Shown: positions 9,247 to 18,788, counted from the first letter of the stretch. The stretch: DNA of 64,000 nt from Rhizobium sp. R634 (GCF_002211305.1 NZ_LOKW01000003.1:186001-250000); one strand, 5' to 3'. Notes: generated from the letters alone by a model not told the origin. Numbers and translations: made by a program.

Positions 9247-10179
9247 ATGTCCAAACCACGCAAACCCAAGGGCCGGCCGATTTCCGGCTGGCTGATCCTC
9301 GACAAGCCGGTGGATTTCGGCTCGACGGAAGCCGTTTCCAAGATCAAGTGGCTCTACAAGGCCCAGAAGGCGGGCCATGCCGGCACGCTCGACCCGCTCG
9401 CCTCCGGCATGCTGCCGATCGCGCTCGGCGATGCGACGAAGACCGTCCCCTACGTGATGGACGGCCGCAAGATCTATGAATTCACGGTGAGCTGGGGCGA
9501 GGAGCGCGCGACGGACGATCTCGAAGGCGAGGTCACGCAAAGCTCGGACAAGCGCCCCAGCGAACAGCAGATCCGCGATATCTTGCCCAGCTATATCGGC
9601 ACGATCAGCCAGGTGCCGCCGCAGTTTTCCGCCATCAAGATAGCGGGCGAACGCGCGTATGACCTGGCGCGCGAGGGCGAAGCCGTCGAAATTCCCTCGC
9701 GCGAGGTCGAAATCTTCCGCCTGACGCTGCTTGCCTGTCCCGATGCCAATACGGCGCATTTCGAAGTGGAATGCGGCAAGGGCACCTATGTGCGCGCGCT
9801 CGCCCGCGATTTCGGCCGGGAGCTCGGCTGCTACGGCCATGTATCAGGGCTCAGGCGCACCTTCGTCGCCCCCTTCGCGGAAGGGGCCATGGTGCCGCTC
9901 GCAGACCTCGTAGCGCTTGAAGCGATCGAGGACATGGACGAGCGGCTCGCCGCCCTCGACGCACTGCTGATCGATACATGCGAGGCGCTTTCGGCGCTCC
10001 CCCATCTCGTCATCAACGACGACCAGGCCCATCGGCTGAAGATGGGCAATCCGATCCTCGTGCGCGGCCGCGATGCGCCGATTGCCGAAAGCGAAGCCTA
10101 TGCGACGGCCCGCGGCCGGCTGATCGCGATCGGCGAAATCGGCCAGGGCGAGTTTCGCCCAAAGCGGGTTTTCGCCTGA
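9247..10179 (+). CDS. truB: tRNA pseudouridine(55) synthase TruB
   Basis: TruB isomerises U55 in the T-loop of tRNAs to pseudouridine. The 310-residue protein shows motif [20 protein letters not shown] (~14-30) and the catalytic-Asp motif [19 protein letters not shown], with the nucleophile near residue 48. The family Tyr motif [12 protein letters not shown] and the [21 protein letters not shown] region follow ([19 protein letters not shown], ~177). The C-terminal PUA-like part ends near [15 protein letters not shown] and [21 protein letters not shown] 9247 follows an AGAAGAGA ribosome-binding stretch. It belongs with rbfA. Confidence 0.96.
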   Translation: MSKPRKPKGRPISGWLILDKPVDFGSTEAVSKIKWLYKAQKAGHAGTLDPLASGMLPIALGDATKTVPYVMDGRKIYEFTVSWGEERATDDLEGEVTQSSDKRPSEQQIRDILPSYIGTISQVPPQFSAIKIAGERAYDLAREGEAVEIPSREVEIFRLTLLACPDANTAHFEVECGKGTYVRALARDFGRELGCYGHVSGLRRTFVAPFAEGAMVPLADLVALEAIEDMDERLAALDALLIDTCEALSALPHLVINDDQAHRLKMGNPILVRGRDAPIAESEAYATARGRLIAIGEIGQGEFRPKRVFA

Positions 10180-10257
10180 GTCTGCACAGCTGACGATTGT
10201 CATGCGATGGCGATGCGATATCTTCCTTTCGGGCCATAACGGCCCGAGGGGAAAATT

Positions 10258-11109
10258 ATGCGCGCAATCGCAGTTGGAATGCTGACGTTCTTTTCGCTGT
10301 TCCTGACCGTTGCCGGCGCTCGCTCCGCCGAGCGCTGGGCCGAGCTTCCGGCCTTTCCCGCGATGCCGGCGGCGAAAACGAGCGGCATGGCCGATGTGAA
10401 CGACATCAAGATGTATTACGCCGAATATGGCGAGGGCGAGCCGATCCTCTTCATCCATGGCGGCCTTGGAAATACCGGTGTCTGGGGCAACCAGATCGCC
10501 GAGTTCGCAAAAGACCATCTCGTCATTGTCGCCGACAGCCGCGGTCACGGCCGCTCGACGCGCAGCCAGCAGCCTTTCGGCTATGATCTCATGACCTCGG
10601 ATTATGTGGCCCTTCTCGACTATCTGAAGATCGACAAGGCGACGCTTGTGGGATGGTCGGACGGCGGCATCATCGGCATCGACATGGCGATGAAATACCC
10701 GGAAAAGCTGACGCGGGTCATTGCCCAGGCGGCCAATGTGACCACGGATGGCGTCAAGCCCGACGTCATGAACAACAAGACTTTCAACGACTACATCACC
10801 GTCGCCGGCGAGCAATATCGGAAGCTATCGCCGACACCCAACGAATACGAGGCCTTCGTCAACCAGATTTCGCAGATGTGGGCGACGCAGCCCAACTGGA
10901 CGGCAGCGGAACTTGGGAAGATCACGGTGCCGGTCACGCTTGCCATCGGCGACCATGATGAGGCCGTCAAGCTCGACCATACAGAGATGATGGCAAAAGA
11001 CATTCCGGGCGCGAAGCTGGTCATCCTGAAAGACGCCAGCCATTTCGCCATGCTGCAGGATCCCGAGGGCTACGATGCGATGATCCGGGATGCCATGGCC
11101 GGTCGTTAA
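10258..11109 (+). CDS. Secreted alpha/beta hydrolase
   Basis: A 283-residue exported alpha/beta-hydrolase. The first ~23 residues are a signal peptide (AVGMLTFFSLFLTVAGARSA, cleavage near ARSA/ER). The fold shows the oxyanion-hole motif FIHGGLGNTGVWGNQ (~63-77), strand and helix VIVADSRGHGRSTRS, the nucleophile elbow GWSDGG (Ser at ~132), an acid loop AIGDHDEAVK (~235) and the catalytic His in DASHFAMLQDP (~262). It therefore has a complete triad. This GWSDGG-type hydrolase group includes lipases, esterases and haloperoxidase-like enzymes; the substrate is unknown. It has its own Shine-Dalgarno (AGGGGAAAATT) and sits between truB and rpsO, an unusual place for a periplasmic enzyme. Confidence 0.85.
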   Translation: MRAIAVGMLTFFSLFLTVAGARSAERWAELPAFPAMPAAKTSGMADVNDIKMYYAEYGEGEPILFIHGGLGNTGVWGNQIAEFAKDHLVIVADSRGHGRSTRSQQPFGYDLMTSDYVALLDYLKIDKATLVGWSDGGIIGIDMAMKYPEKLTRVIAQAANVTTDGVKPDVMNNKTFNDYITVAGEQYRKLSPTPNEYEAFVNQISQMWATQPNWTAAELGKITVPVTLAIGDHDEAVKLDHTEMMAKDIPGAKLVILKDASHFAMLQDPEGYDAMIRDAMAGR

Positions 11110-11259
11110 AGGCCGCTGCGGGTATCCCCCTTTCCATCGTCGGATATTTGGTTTATAGGCAGCGCCAGCGTCAGGTACGCCTGCTCGCATTCACGGCCAA
11201 AGCTGGACGGCATCCCGGCTTTTGGCGACTTCATCTCCTCTCATAGAAAGGATCATCCG

Positions 11260-11529
11260 ATGTCGATCACTGCTGAGCGCAAGGCTGCGCTGATCAAGGA
11301 ATACGCAACCGCCGAAGGCGACACCGGTTCGCCGGAAGTTCAGGTCGCGATCCTGACCGAACGCATCAACAACCTGACCGAACACTTCAAGGACCACAAG
11401 AAGGATAACCATTCCCGCCGTGGCCTGCTGACGATGGTTTCGAGCCGCCGCTCGCTTCTTGACTATCTCAAGAAGAAGGATGAAGGCCGCTACTCCAAGC
11501 TGATCACCAGCCTGGGTATCCGCCGCTAA
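11260..11529 (+). CDS. rpsO: 30S ribosomal protein S15
   Basis: S15 is a primary 16S rRNA-binding protein of the 30S platform. The 89-residue sequence is the standard length and contains [20 protein letters not shown], then [20 protein letters not shown] and [20 protein letters not shown], all canonical. ATG 11260 is preceded by AGAAAGGATCATCCG. A clear terminator follows. It is the usual neighbour of pnp; in enterobacteria S15 represses its own translation and RNase E/III processing separates rpsO from pnp, which may apply here. Confidence 0.98.
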   Translation: MSITAERKAALIKEYATAEGDTGSPEVQVAILTERINNLTEHFKDHKKDNHSRRGLLTMVSSRRSLLDYLKKKDEGRYSKLITSLGIRR

Positions 11530-11535
11530 GATTGT

Positions 11536-11568
11536 CCGGCGGGCGCTTCCGAGCGTCCGCCGGCTTTT
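11536..11568 (+). terminator. rpsO intrinsic terminator
   Basis: CCGGCGGGCGCT (11536-11547), loop TCCG, AGCGTCCGCCGG (11552-11563), followed by CTTTTG. One G-U pair in a 12-bp GC-rich stem, directly after the rpsO stop. Confidence 0.85.
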
Positions 11569-11913
11569 GTTTCGGGACGATGCTCCCGATGAAATGTTCC
11601 AGCCGCGCCCTATCTCAAGCGGTGGAACGACCGGCAGACCCGGATGGGCCGGTTCTGCCAAACCAACCGCTGACCTGTCATGGGGCAGGATTGCCGGATG
11701 CTTTCGGCCAAAGTTCTTAGCGGCTTTGGCCCAGTTTCTCCGAAAGCTCGCGTTTTCTGAGAAGCTGAGATTTCCCGGGAACCGAGGTTTCCGAAATCTG
11801 AAATGAAAAGCCTCCCGTTGTCTTGCCCGTGATACGTCACATTGATTGCGGTCGACTGTGCGCTGCGCCTTGCTATCGGTGGCGGCGCGTGCTCCCGCAT
11901 TGAAGGACAAGAC
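11569..11913 (+). other. rpsO-pnp intergenic region / pnp leader
   Basis: About 345 bases without a convincing gene. It contains several short inverted repeats (for example TTTCTCCGAAAG-like and GATTTCC/GGAAATC-type segments around 11735-11800) that could fold upstream of pnp. In enterobacteria the pnp leader forms a long stem cut by RNase III for autoregulation; a comparable role here is only inference. No tRNA or small ORF with coding character was seen. Confidence 0.4.
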
Positions 11914-14052
11914 ATGTTCGATACACATTCAGTGGAAATCGAGTGGGCCGGCCGCCCGCTGAAGCTCGAAACCGGCAAGATTGCCCGTCAGGCCGACGGC
12001 GCAGTTCTCGCCACCTACGGTGAGACCGTCGTTCTTGCCACCGTCGTTTCGGCCAAGGCGCCGAAGCCCGGCCAGGACTTCTTCCCGCTCACCGTCAACT
12101 ACCAGGAAAAGACCTATGCAGCCGGCAAGATCCCCGGCGGCTATTTCAAGCGCGAGGGACGCCCGAGCGAAAACGAAACCCTCGTTTCACGCCTGATTGA
12201 CCGCCCGATCCGCCCGCTCTTCCCCGAAGGCTACAAGAACGACACGCAGGTCGTCGTCACCGTTATCCAGCACGACCTTGAAAACAACCCCGACATCCTG
12301 TCGATGGTCGCCACTTCGGCAGCCCTGACGCTGTCCGGCGTTCCCTTCATGGGCCCGGTCGGCGGCGCGCGCGTCGGCTACATCAACGGCGAATATGTTC
12401 TCAACCCGCATCTCGACGAGATGGACGAGTCGAGCCTCGACCTCGTCGTCGCCGGCACCTACGACGCCGTGCTGATGGTTGAATCCGAAGCCAAGGAACT
12501 CAACGAAGACGTCATGCTCGGCGCCGTCATGTTCGGCCATAGGGGCTTCCAGCCGGTTCTCGACGCGATCATCAAGCTCGCCGAGGTCGCCGCCAAGGAG
12601 CCGCGCGACTTCCAGCCGGAAGACTATTCCGCGCTCGAAGCCGAGATGCTCGGCCTTGCCGAGGGTGAACTTCGCGAAGCCTACAAGATCACCCAGAAGG
12701 CAGACCGCTACGCCGCCGTCGATGCCGTCAAGGCGAAGGTGAAGGCCCACTTCCTCCCCGAGGAAGGCGAAGCCCGGTACACGGCCGAGGAAGTCGGCGC
12801 GATCTTCAAGCACCTGCAGGCCAAGATCGTCCGCTGGAACATTCTCGACACCAAGAGCCGCATCGACGGCCGCGACCTCGAAACCGTTCGTCCGATCGTT
12901 TCGGAAGTCGGGCTTCTGCCGCGCACCCATGGTTCGGCGCTGTTCACCCGCGGCGAAACCCAGGCGATCGTCGTTGCCACGCTCGGCACCGGCGAAGACG
13001 AACAATATGTCGACAGCCTGACGGGCATGTACAAGGAACGCTTCCTGCTCCACTACAACTTCCCGCCCTACTCGGTTGGCGAAACCGGCCGCATGGGCTC
13101 CCCGGGCCGCCGCGAAATCGGCCACGGCAAGCTCGCTTGGCGCGCCATCCGTCCGATGCTGCCGTCCGCTGAGCAGTTCCCCTACACACTGCGCGTCGTC
13201 TCCGAGATCACCGAGTCGAACGGCTCGTCCTCGATGGCAACCGTCTGCGGCACCTCGCTCGCTCTGATGGACGCCGGCGTACCGCTTGCCAAGCCGGTTG
13301 CCGGTATCGCCATGGGTCTGATCCTTGAAGGCGATCGCTTCGCCGTTCTCTCCGACATTCTCGGTGACGAAGATCACCTCGGCGACATGGACTTCAAGGT
13401 TGCAGGTACGGCCGACGGCATTACCTCGCTGCAGATGGACATCAAGATCGCCGGCATCACCGAAGAGATCATGAAGGTCGCGCTCAGCCAGGCCCAGGGC
13501 GGCCGCACCCACATTCTCGGTGAAATGTCCAAGGCCATCACCGAAAGCCGCGGCGAGCTCGGCGAATTCGCTCCGCGCATCGAAGTGATGAACATTCCGG
13601 TCGACAAGATCCGCGAAGTCATCGGCTCCGGCGGCAAGATCATCCGCGAAATCGTCGAGAAGACGGGCGCCAAGATCAATATCGAGGACGACGGCACCGT
13701 CAAGATCGCCTCCTCGTCTGGCAAGGAGATCGAAGCGGCCCGCAAGTGGATCCACTCGATCGTCGCCGAGCCTGAAATCGGCCAGATCTACGAAGGCACG
13801 GTTGTCAAGACCGCCGACTTCGGCGCCTTCGTCAACTTCTTCGGCGCCCGCGACGGCCTCGTCCATATCTCGCAGCTCGCTTCCGAACGTGTTGCCAAGA
13901 CGCAGGACGTTGTCAAGGAAGGCGACAAGGTCTGGGTCAAGCTGCTTGGCTTCGACGAGCGCGGCAAGGTTCGCCTGTCGATGAAGGTCGTCGACCAGGC
14001 CACCGGCCAGGAGATCCCGAACGAGAAGAAGAAGGAAGAAGCGGCCGAATAA
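11914..14052 (+). CDS. pnp: Polyribonucleotide nucleotidyltransferase (PNPase)
   Basis: PNPase degrades RNA 3'-to-5' by phosphorolysis as part of the degradosome. The 712-residue protein contains the first RNase PH domain (1-~140, with [20 protein letters not shown] and [16 protein letters not shown]), an all-helical linker, and the catalytic second RNase PH domain (~310-540; [40 protein letters not shown]). A KH domain (~566, [20 protein letters not shown]) and an S1 domain (~622-690, [20 protein letters not shown]) follow. ATG 11914 is chosen because AAGGA lies 6 bases upstream and the protein begins at the canonical [15 protein letters not shown]. It ends in a Lys/Glu tail and is followed by its own terminator. 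Confidence 0.97.
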   Translation: MFDTHSVEIEWAGRPLKLETGKIARQADGAVLATYGETVVLATVVSAKAPKPGQDFFPLTVNYQEKTYAAGKIPGGYFKREGRPSENETLVSRLIDRPIRPLFPEGYKNDTQVVVTVIQHDLENNPDILSMVATSAALTLSGVPFMGPVGGARVGYINGEYVLNPHLDEMDESSLDLVVAGTYDAVLMVESEAKELNEDVMLGAVMFGHRGFQPVLDAIIKLAEVAAKEPRDFQPEDYSALEAEMLGLAEGELREAYKITQKADRYAAVDAVKAKVKAHFLPEEGEARYTAEEVGAIFKHLQAKIVRWNILDTKSRIDGRDLETVRPIVSEVGLLPRTHGSALFTRGETQAIVVATLGTGEDEQYVDSLTGMYKERFLLHYNFPPYSVGETGRMGSPGRREIGHGKLAWRAIRPMLPSAEQFPYTLRVVSEITESNGSSSMATVCGTSLALMDAGVPLAKPVAGIAMGLILEGDRFAVLSDILGDEDHLGDMDFKVAGTADGITSLQMDIKIAGITEEIMKVALSQAQGGRTHILGEMSKAITESRGELGEFAPRIEVMNIPVDKIREVIGSGGKIIREIVEKTGAKINIEDDGTVKIASSSGKEIEAARKWIHSIVAEPEIGQIYEGTVVKTADFGAFVNFFGARDGLVHISQLASERVAKTQDVVKEGDKVWVKLLGFDERGKVRLSMKVVDQATGQEIPNEKKKEEAAE

Positions 14053-14122
14053 GCCGCCCTTCCCGCGCATGGGCTCGAAATCGAATTCGATTTTCGCAAA
14101 GTTTATGTGCAGACTTAGTTCC

Positions 14123-14150
14123 GGGCGCGGGAATCTTCCGCGCCCTTTTT
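14123..14150 (+). terminator. pnp intrinsic terminator
   Basis: GGGCGCGGGAA (14123-14133), loop TC, TTCCGCGCCC (14136-14145), then five T's to 14150; one bulged G. Separates pnp from rsmC. Confidence 0.85.
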
Positions 14151-14174
14151 GCATCCAAAGTTGAGACGAGATCC

Positions 14175-15191
14175 ATGAGCCGCGAGACGCTGAAGACCCT
14201 GTTCCATCCCTTTGCCAGCGGCACAGTCCAGGCGCCCGGCGAGGGCGAGCGCGTGCTCTTCCTCGGCGCCGAGGCGGGCTTTCAGCTGCCCGAAGGCTTT
14301 GCAGCCTCGCTCAGCGCCGTCCAGGGCTTCCGTCCGCTCTATCGGCAGCTGCTGGCGCAGCGGATCGAAGCGATGCCTGAGATCGACGGCGAGGATTATG
14401 ACGCCGCTCTGGTGCTCTGCACGAAACACAAGGGCGAGAACGAGGCCAACCTCGCCGCCGCGATCACCCGCACGCGGGCCGGCGGCCTGATCATCGTCGC
14501 CGGCGCCAAGGAAGACGGCATTCAGCCGCTGCGCAAGCGCATGGAAGGCTTCGGCCTCGCCATCGACCACATGCCGAAGTACCACGGCGTCGCCTTCTGG
14601 TTCGGCCGGCCGGCAGAGACCGGAGAGATCGTCTCCAAGCTGGCGAAGGCGCCGGTGCGGGTCGACGGCCGCTTCCATGCGAGCGCCGGCATGTTCTCGC
14701 ACGACCGGATCGACGCCGGATCGGAACTGCTCGCATCGCGCCTGCCGCAGGACTTCATCGGCGACGTCGCCGATTTCGGCGCGGGATGGGGCTATCTCTC
14801 CGTCGAGATGGCCGAGAGATCACGCGGACTCGCGCGCCTCGACCTATACGAGGCCAACCACGCATCCCTGGAGGCGGCGAAGGATAATCTGGCGGAAAAC
14901 TGCCCGAACGCGCCTGTGCGCTTCTTCTGGCACGATCTGGCGGGCGAGCCGGTCAAGGACAAATACGATCTCGTCATCATGAACCCGCCCTTCCATGAGG
15001 GCCACGCGGCAGAGCCGTCGCTCGGCCAGGCGATGATCAAGGCCGCCGCATCCGCCCTTCGCGGCGGCGGCCGCCTGATGCTCGTCGCCAATCGCGGCCT
15101 GCCTTACGAACCGGTTCTGGCCGCGAATTTCAGGGAATGCGGCGAAACCTGCCGCAATGCCCGCTTCAAGGTGCTTTGGGCGAAGAAATAA
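14175..15191 (+). CDS. rsmC: Class I SAM methyltransferase, RsmC-like (16S rRNA m2G1207)
   Basis: RsmC methylates N2 of G1207 in 16S rRNA in the 30S subunit. The 338-residue protein has the family's two-part build. A degenerate N-terminal methyltransferase-like half (1-~155; VLFLGAEAGFQLPEGF, GLIIVAGAKEDGIQPLRKRM) precedes an active C-terminal half with SAM motif I VADFGAGWGYLSVEM (~196) and the base-flipping catalytic motif NPPFHEG (~268). A C-terminal RLMLVANRGLPYEPVL, typical of RsmC/RsmD, follows. The paired-domain layout and NPPF favour RsmC over other guanine-N2 methyltransferases. It stands alone after the pnp terminator; its stop is 2 bases from the convergent hicB gene. Confidence 0.85.
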   Translation: MSRETLKTLFHPFASGTVQAPGEGERVLFLGAEAGFQLPEGFAASLSAVQGFRPLYRQLLAQRIEAMPEIDGEDYDAALVLCTKHKGENEANLAAAITRTRAGGLIIVAGAKEDGIQPLRKRMEGFGLAIDHMPKYHGVAFWFGRPAETGEIVSKLAKAPVRVDGRFHASAGMFSHDRIDAGSELLASRLPQDFIGDVADFGAGWGYLSVEMAERSRGLARLDLYEANHASLEAAKDNLAENCPNAPVRFFWHDLAGEPVKDKYDLVIMNPPFHEGHAAEPSLGQAMIKAAASALRGGGRLMLVANRGLPYEPVLAANFRECGETCRNARFKVLWAKK

Positions 15192-15193
15192 GC

Positions 15194-15589
15194 TCAGGCC
15201 GCCTCGATCTCTTTGCGGGCGGCACTTGCAAGGAAAGCCGAACGCGTAAGGCCGCGCTCTTTTGCGGCCTTGTCGATCGCATCAAGCATGCCTTTGTCGA
15301 AGGTGACATTGGCTCGAACGGTGCGTGTCGTGTCTTCGATGAAGGGAACACGCGTCAGAAAGGCACCTGCAGCCAATTGTTCACGAATATCCGGCCTGGA
15401 ACTGACCTCGTCGTAGGACGAAGGCATCGGCAGAGCTTCATCCTCCGCCCAGAGACGGAGAGCCTCGATGGCGTTTGCGGTGAGGTCCTCCTCCTCATCT
15501 GCTGCGGAGAATACCGACGGCAGATCCGGAAAGCTGATGCCGAAAGCGCTGTCCTTGTCCTTGTGCACGAGGGCGATGAAATATTTCAT
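15194..15589 (-). CDS. hicB: HicB-family antitoxin with C-terminal ribbon-helix-helix domain
   Basis: Antitoxin of a type II hicAB module; it neutralises HicA and normally autorepresses the operon. The 131-residue protein opens with the partly degraded RNase-H-like HicB fold (MKYFIALVHKDKDSAFGISF, PDLPSVFSAADEEEDLTANA, EALRLWAEDEALPMPSS). It ends with a ribbon-helix-helix DNA-binding segment (VRANVTFDKGMLDAIDKAAK, then ERGLTRSAFLASAARKEI). This is the longer HicB type with its own DNA-binding tail. It starts at ATG 15589, only 6 bases after hicA, in the toxin-first order usual for hicAB. Confidence 0.88.
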   Translation of the reverse strand: MKYFIALVHKDKDSAFGISFPDLPSVFSAADEEEDLTANAIEALRLWAEDEALPMPSSYDEVSSRPDIREQLAAGAFLTRVPFIEDTTRTVRANVTFDKGMLDAIDKAAKERGLTRSAFLASAARKEIEAA

Positions 15590-15595
15590 GATTCC

Positions 15596-15784
15596 TCACT
15601 CACTTTGCCATCCGGCCTGTTTTGCGATCGCGAGCGCGGTGCCGATCGGCAGATCTTTCTTGGGGTGGGGCACGATGACGGTCTGATTGCCTCTTCGAAG
15701 CTTATGATGTGACCCTTTGATCGAAACGACTTCGAAGCCTTCCCGCTTCAACCTGGCGATAATCTTCTGACTGTTTCGCTCCAC
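15596..15784 (-). CDS. hicA: HicA-family mRNA interferase toxin
   Basis: A 62-residue double-stranded-RNA-binding-fold toxin that cleaves mRNA when free of HicB. The sequence NSQKIIARLKREGFEVVSIK then GSHHKLRRGNQTVIVPHPKK shows the invariant GSHH catalytic histidine, the following basic strand, and the closing DLPIGTALAIAKQAGW segment. All are canonical. GTG 15784 is chosen as start because it gives the normal HicA length and a GGGGCGA stretch lies 6 bases upstream; an upstream in-frame ATG would add a hydrophobic, non-family extension. The toxin looks intact, so the module is probably functional. Confidence 0.85.
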   Translation of the reverse strand: MERNSQKIIARLKREGFEVVSIKGSHHKLRRGNQTVIVPHPKKDLPIGTALAIAKQAGWQSE

Positions 15785-15833
15785 AAGTCGCCCCAAATCC
15801 TGTTGCAATATAGCTCCCTTGAGCAGAAACAAC

Positions 15834-15865
15834 AAGGGGATGCGCATTATGATGCGCATCCCCTT
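15834..15865 (-). terminator. Terminator of the fab operon (perfect 14-bp inverted repeat)
   Basis: AAGGGGATGCGCAT (15834-15847), loop TATG, ATGCGCATCCCCTT (15852-15865): perfect 14-bp palindromic stem 18 bases after the fabI stop. On the minus strand it is followed by TTGTTGTTT, giving a terminator for fabI. Confidence 0.75.
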
Positions 15866-15883
15866 CGGAATGACCTGCCTGAT

Positions 15884-16690
15884 TTACTCGACATCCGCCT
15901 TGCGCAGCGTGTCCAGCGTCGGCATGGAGGTGATGTTGAAGCCGGCATCGACGAAGTGAATCTCGCCGGTCACGCCGGCGGAGAGGTCGGAGAGCAGGTA
16001 AAGTGCCGAATTGCCGACCTGGTCGATCGTCACGGTCTTGCGCAGCGGCGCATTGCGCTGGTTCCAAGAGAGGATCGCGCGCGCATCCGAAATGCCGGCG
16101 CCGGCAAGCGTGCGGATCGGGCCGGCGGAAATGCCGTTGACGCGGATGCCGCGCGGACCGTAATCGGCGGCGAGATAGCGCACAGAAGCTTCGAGCGCCG
16201 CCTTGGCGACGCCCATGACGTTGTAGTTCGGGATGACGCGCGTCGAGCCGTTATAGGTCAGCGTCAGCATCGCGCCGCCGTCTTCCATCAGCGGAGCGCA
16301 GCGCCTGGCGATCTCCGTGAAGGAGAAACAGGAAATGACCATGGTGCGGCTGAAATTCTCGCGCGTCGTATCGGCGTAGAGGCCCTTCAGCTCGTTCTTG
16401 TCGGAGAAGCCGATGGCATGGACGATGAAATCGAGCTTGCCCCAGCGCTCGCCGAGCGCGTCGACCACGGCATCGACGGAAGCAATATCCTCGACATCGC
16501 AAGGCAGCACGAAATCCGAATTGACCTCGGAAGCAAGCGGCCTGACGCGCTTGCCGAGCGCATCGCCCTGATAGGTAAAGGCAAGTTCCGCACCCTGTGC
16601 GGCGAGCGCTTTTGAAATTCCCCAGGCAATCGAATGGTTGTTTGCGACGCCCATGATGAGGCCGCGCTTACCCTGCATGATTCCAGTCAT
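15884..16690 (-). CDS. fabI: Enoyl-[acyl-carrier-protein] reductase (NADH), FabI
   Basis: FabI performs the last reduction of each type II fatty-acid elongation cycle. The 268-residue short-chain dehydrogenase starts with GKRGLIMGVANNHSIAWGI (dinucleotide-binding GxxxxxSxxxG form typical of FabI) and has the FabI catalytic arrangement Tyr-x6-Lys (YNVMGVAKAALEASVRYLA, ~157). The substrate-loop region GIRVNGISAGPIRTLAGAGI is also present. ATG 16690 is chosen because upstream in-frame codons overlap fabB and are not family-like. It lies 4 bases after fabB, so they are co-transcribed. Rhizobia carry more than one fabI; this is the copy linked to fabAB. Confidence 0.95.
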   Translation of the reverse strand: MTGIMQGKRGLIMGVANNHSIAWGISKALAAQGAELAFTYQGDALGKRVRPLASEVNSDFVLPCDVEDIASVDAVVDALGERWGKLDFIVHAIGFSDKNELKGLYADTTRENFSRTMVISCFSFTEIARRCAPLMEDGGAMLTLTYNGSTRVIPNYNVMGVAKAALEASVRYLAADYGPRGIRVNGISAGPIRTLAGAGISDARAILSWNQRNAPLRKTVTIDQVGNSALYLLSDLSAGVTGEIHFVDAGFNITSMPTLDTLRKADVE

Positions 16691-16694
16691 ATTA

Positions 16695-17927
16695 TTATCC
16701 GTTATAGCGCTGGAAGACGAGCGTGGCGTTCGTCCCGCCGAAGCCGAAGGAATTCGAAAGAGCGATATCGATCTTCGCACCGTCGATACGCTTGCGCACA
16801 ATCGGCACGCCTTCGAATTCGGGATCGAGTTCGGTGATATGGGCGCTTTCGCCGATGAAGCCTTGCTGCATCATCAGCAGGGAATAGATCGATTCCTGCA
16901 CGCCGGCGGCGCCGAGCGAATGGCCCGTCAGCGACTTGGTCGACTGGATATGCGGGATCTTGGATCCGAAGACCTCGCGAATGGCGCCGATTTCCTTGCT
17001 GTCGCCGACCGGCGTCGACGTGCCGTGGGTGTTGATATAGTCGACGTCGCCTTTGACTGTCGCAAGCGCCTGGCGCATGCAGCGGACAGCGCCCTCGCCC
17101 GAGGGGGCGACCATGTCGTAGCCATCCGAGGTTGCGCCGTAGCCGACGATTTCGGCATAGATCTTGGCGCCGCGGGCCTTGGCGTGCTCCAACTCCTCGA
17201 GCACCAGCACACCGGCGCCGCCGGCGATGACGAAACCGTCGCGGTTGGCGTCATACGCGCGCGAGGCTGTGTCGGGCGTGTCGTTGTATTTGGACGACAT
17301 GGCGCCCATGGCGTCGAAGAGATTGGACATGGTCCAGTCGAGATCCTCGTGGCCGCCGGCGAACACCATATCCTGCTTGCCCCACTGGATCATCTCGGCC
17401 GCGTTGCCGATGCAGTGCGCCGAAGTCGAGCAGGCCGACGAGATCGAATAGTTCACGCCATGGAGCTTGAACCAGGTGGCGAGCGTCGCGGATGCGGTGG
17501 AGGACATAGCCTTCGGCACGGCAAAGGGACCGATGCGCTTCGGGCTGTTGTTCTTCGTGGTGATATCGGCGGCCTCGATGAGCGTGCGGGTGGACGGACC
17601 GCCGGAACCCATGATGATGCCGACACGCTCGTTCTGCGCGTAGTCCTTTTCTTCCAGGCCGGAATCGGCAAGGGCCTGCTTCATGGCCACATGGTTCCAG
17701 GCGCCGCCTTGCGACAGGAAGCGCATGGCGCGGCGGTCCACCAGTTCAGCCAGCTCGGCGGCGCCGAGCTTGGGGCTGCCCCAAACCTGGCACTTGAAGC
17801 CGTGTTCCGCGAAATCGCTGGAGAAGGAAATACCCGACTTTGCCTGCCGCAAGGATTCGGTGACCTCGGCCGCGTCGTTTCCGATCGAGGACACGATACC
17901 CAGACCCGTAACAACTACCCGTCTCAT
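16695..17927 (-). CDS. fabB: 3-oxoacyl-[ACP] synthase I, FabB
   Basis: FabB elongates unsaturated (cis-3-decenoyl) acyl-ACP and is needed with FabA for unsaturated fatty acids. The 410-residue thiolase-fold enzyme begins [20 protein letters not shown]. It carries the active-site Cys in [20 protein letters not shown] (~164) and the two catalytic His residues in [15 protein letters not shown] and [16 protein letters not shown]. The C-terminal [18 protein letters not shown] is a ketosynthase hallmark. ATG 17927. Position directly downstream of fabA identifies it as FabB rather than FabF. Confidence 0.95.
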   Translation of the reverse strand: MRRVVVTGLGIVSSIGNDAAEVTESLRQAKSGISFSSDFAEHGFKCQVWGSPKLGAAELAELVDRRAMRFLSQGGAWNHVAMKQALADSGLEEKDYAQNERVGIIMGSGGPSTRTLIEAADITTKNNSPKRIGPFAVPKAMSSTASATLATWFKLHGVNYSISSACSTSAHCIGNAAEMIQWGKQDMVFAGGHEDLDWTMSNLFDAMGAMSSKYNDTPDTASRAYDANRDGFVIAGGAGVLVLEELEHAKARGAKIYAEIVGYGATSDGYDMVAPSGEGAVRCMRQALATVKGDVDYINTHGTSTPVGDSKEIGAIREVFGSKIPHIQSTKSLTGHSLGAAGVQESIYSLLMMQQGFIGESAHITELDPEFEGVPIVRKRIDGAKIDIALSNSFGFGGTNATLVFQRYNG

Positions 17928-17971
17928 CTGATCAAACCTTTGTTGTTTTCGTCAGCCGCTCGAAATGCGGT

Positions 17972-18487
17972 TCAGGCCGTCTTTTCTTTCGACAGACCGA
18001 CGCGAAGGTCGGTCGCCTGATAAATGGTTTCGCCGTCCGCCTTCAGCCAGCCGTCGGCGGTGCCGAGCACCAGCCGGCCGCGCATCACGCGTTTGAAGTC
18101 GATGCCGTATTCGAGCAGCTTCGTGTGCGGACGCACCATGCCCTTGAATTTCACTTCGCCTGTTGAAAGCGCCATGCCGCGGCCTTCCTCGCCGAGCCAG
18201 CCCAGGAAGAAGCCGGTCAGCTGCCACATGCCGTCGAGGCCGAGGCAGCCCGGCATGATCGGGTTGCCTTCGAAATGGCAGGGAAAATACCAGTCGTCGG
18301 GGCGTACGTCGTATGCGGCGCGCAGATACCCCTTGTCGAAGGCTCCGCCCGTTTCGGAAATTTCCGTGATGCGGTGAACCATCAGCATGGGCGGCAGGGG
18401 AAGCTGCGCATTGCCGGGGCCGAACAGCTCGCCATGTGCGCAGGCGATGAGTTCTTCGTACGAGAAGCTGGACTGTCTGGTGGTCAT
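17972..18487 (-). CDS. fabA: 3-hydroxydecanoyl-[ACP] dehydratase/isomerase FabA
   Basis: FabA dehydrates 3-hydroxydecanoyl-ACP and isomerises the product to cis-3-decenoyl-ACP, the branch point to unsaturated fatty acids. The 171-residue hot-dog-fold protein has the catalytic His in [20 protein letters not shown] (~71) with the partner Asp at its end, and the flanking [19 protein letters not shown]. The length equals the classic FabA, distinguishing it from FabZ. ATG 18487 has a purine-rich GGGGGGAAAAAG stretch upstream. First gene of fabA-fabB-fabI, divergent from irr. Confidence 0.96.
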   Translation of the reverse strand: MTTRQSSFSYEELIACAHGELFGPGNAQLPLPPMLMVHRITEISETGGAFDKGYLRAAYDVRPDDWYFPCHFEGNPIMPGCLGLDGMWQLTGFFLGWLGEEGRGMALSTGEVKFKGMVRPHTKLLEYGIDFKRVMRGRLVLGTADGWLKADGETIYQATDLRVGLSKEKTA

Positions 18488-18788
18488 AAAGTTTCTTTTT
18501 CCCCCCGCGTGAAGCCGATGGATGTGAACGTGTAGTCCAAGTTCTTCAGAAAATGAAGCATGAGCAAGGCAGCTTCATTCATGGTTCCGGACTAGGCTCT
18601 CGCCTTTATTTGGTGGTCGCATACAGGAAGGCTAGGGCCGCGACCAGACCTATTTGCGTCAGAAGCCCGTTTTTGCCGCCTTTATCAGGCTCCTGTCCCC
18701 ATTGAACTATTGAAAGGCCGCGATGCAAAAGTTATACCGCTTGAAGAAACATGATTGCTTTATGCAGGAATAACCGGAGTTGGTCTTG
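18488..18788. other. fabA-irr divergent intergenic region
   Basis: About 300 bases carrying the promoters of both fabA and irr. It contains an 8-bp inverted repeat AATGAAGC (18552-18559) / GCTTCATT (18572-18579), 65 bases upstream of fabA, a candidate operator or small hairpin. It also contains a 40-codon minus-strand reading frame described separately. No clear Irr iron-control box was recognised. Confidence 0.4.
18606..18728 (-). CDS. Possible 40-residue single-TM small protein
   Basis: A short frame too small for routine calling: TTG at 18728 to TAA at 18606. The product has a polar N-half (VQWGQEPDKGGKNGLLTQ) and a hydrophobic C-terminal helix (TQIGLVAALAFLYATTK), the look of a small membrane protein. 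Against it: TTG start, no visible Shine-Dalgarno, and only 40 codons. It lies upstream of and in the same direction as fabA. Function unknown; it may be noise in a GC-rich genome. Confidence 0.25.
   Translation of the reverse strand: MHRGLSIVQWGQEPDKGGKNGLLTQIGLVAALAFLYATTK

Noticed and set aside
12187..14154. 655-codon minus-strand frame opposite pnp
   Set aside because: Antisense shadow; no family motif, whereas pnp is complete on the plus strand.
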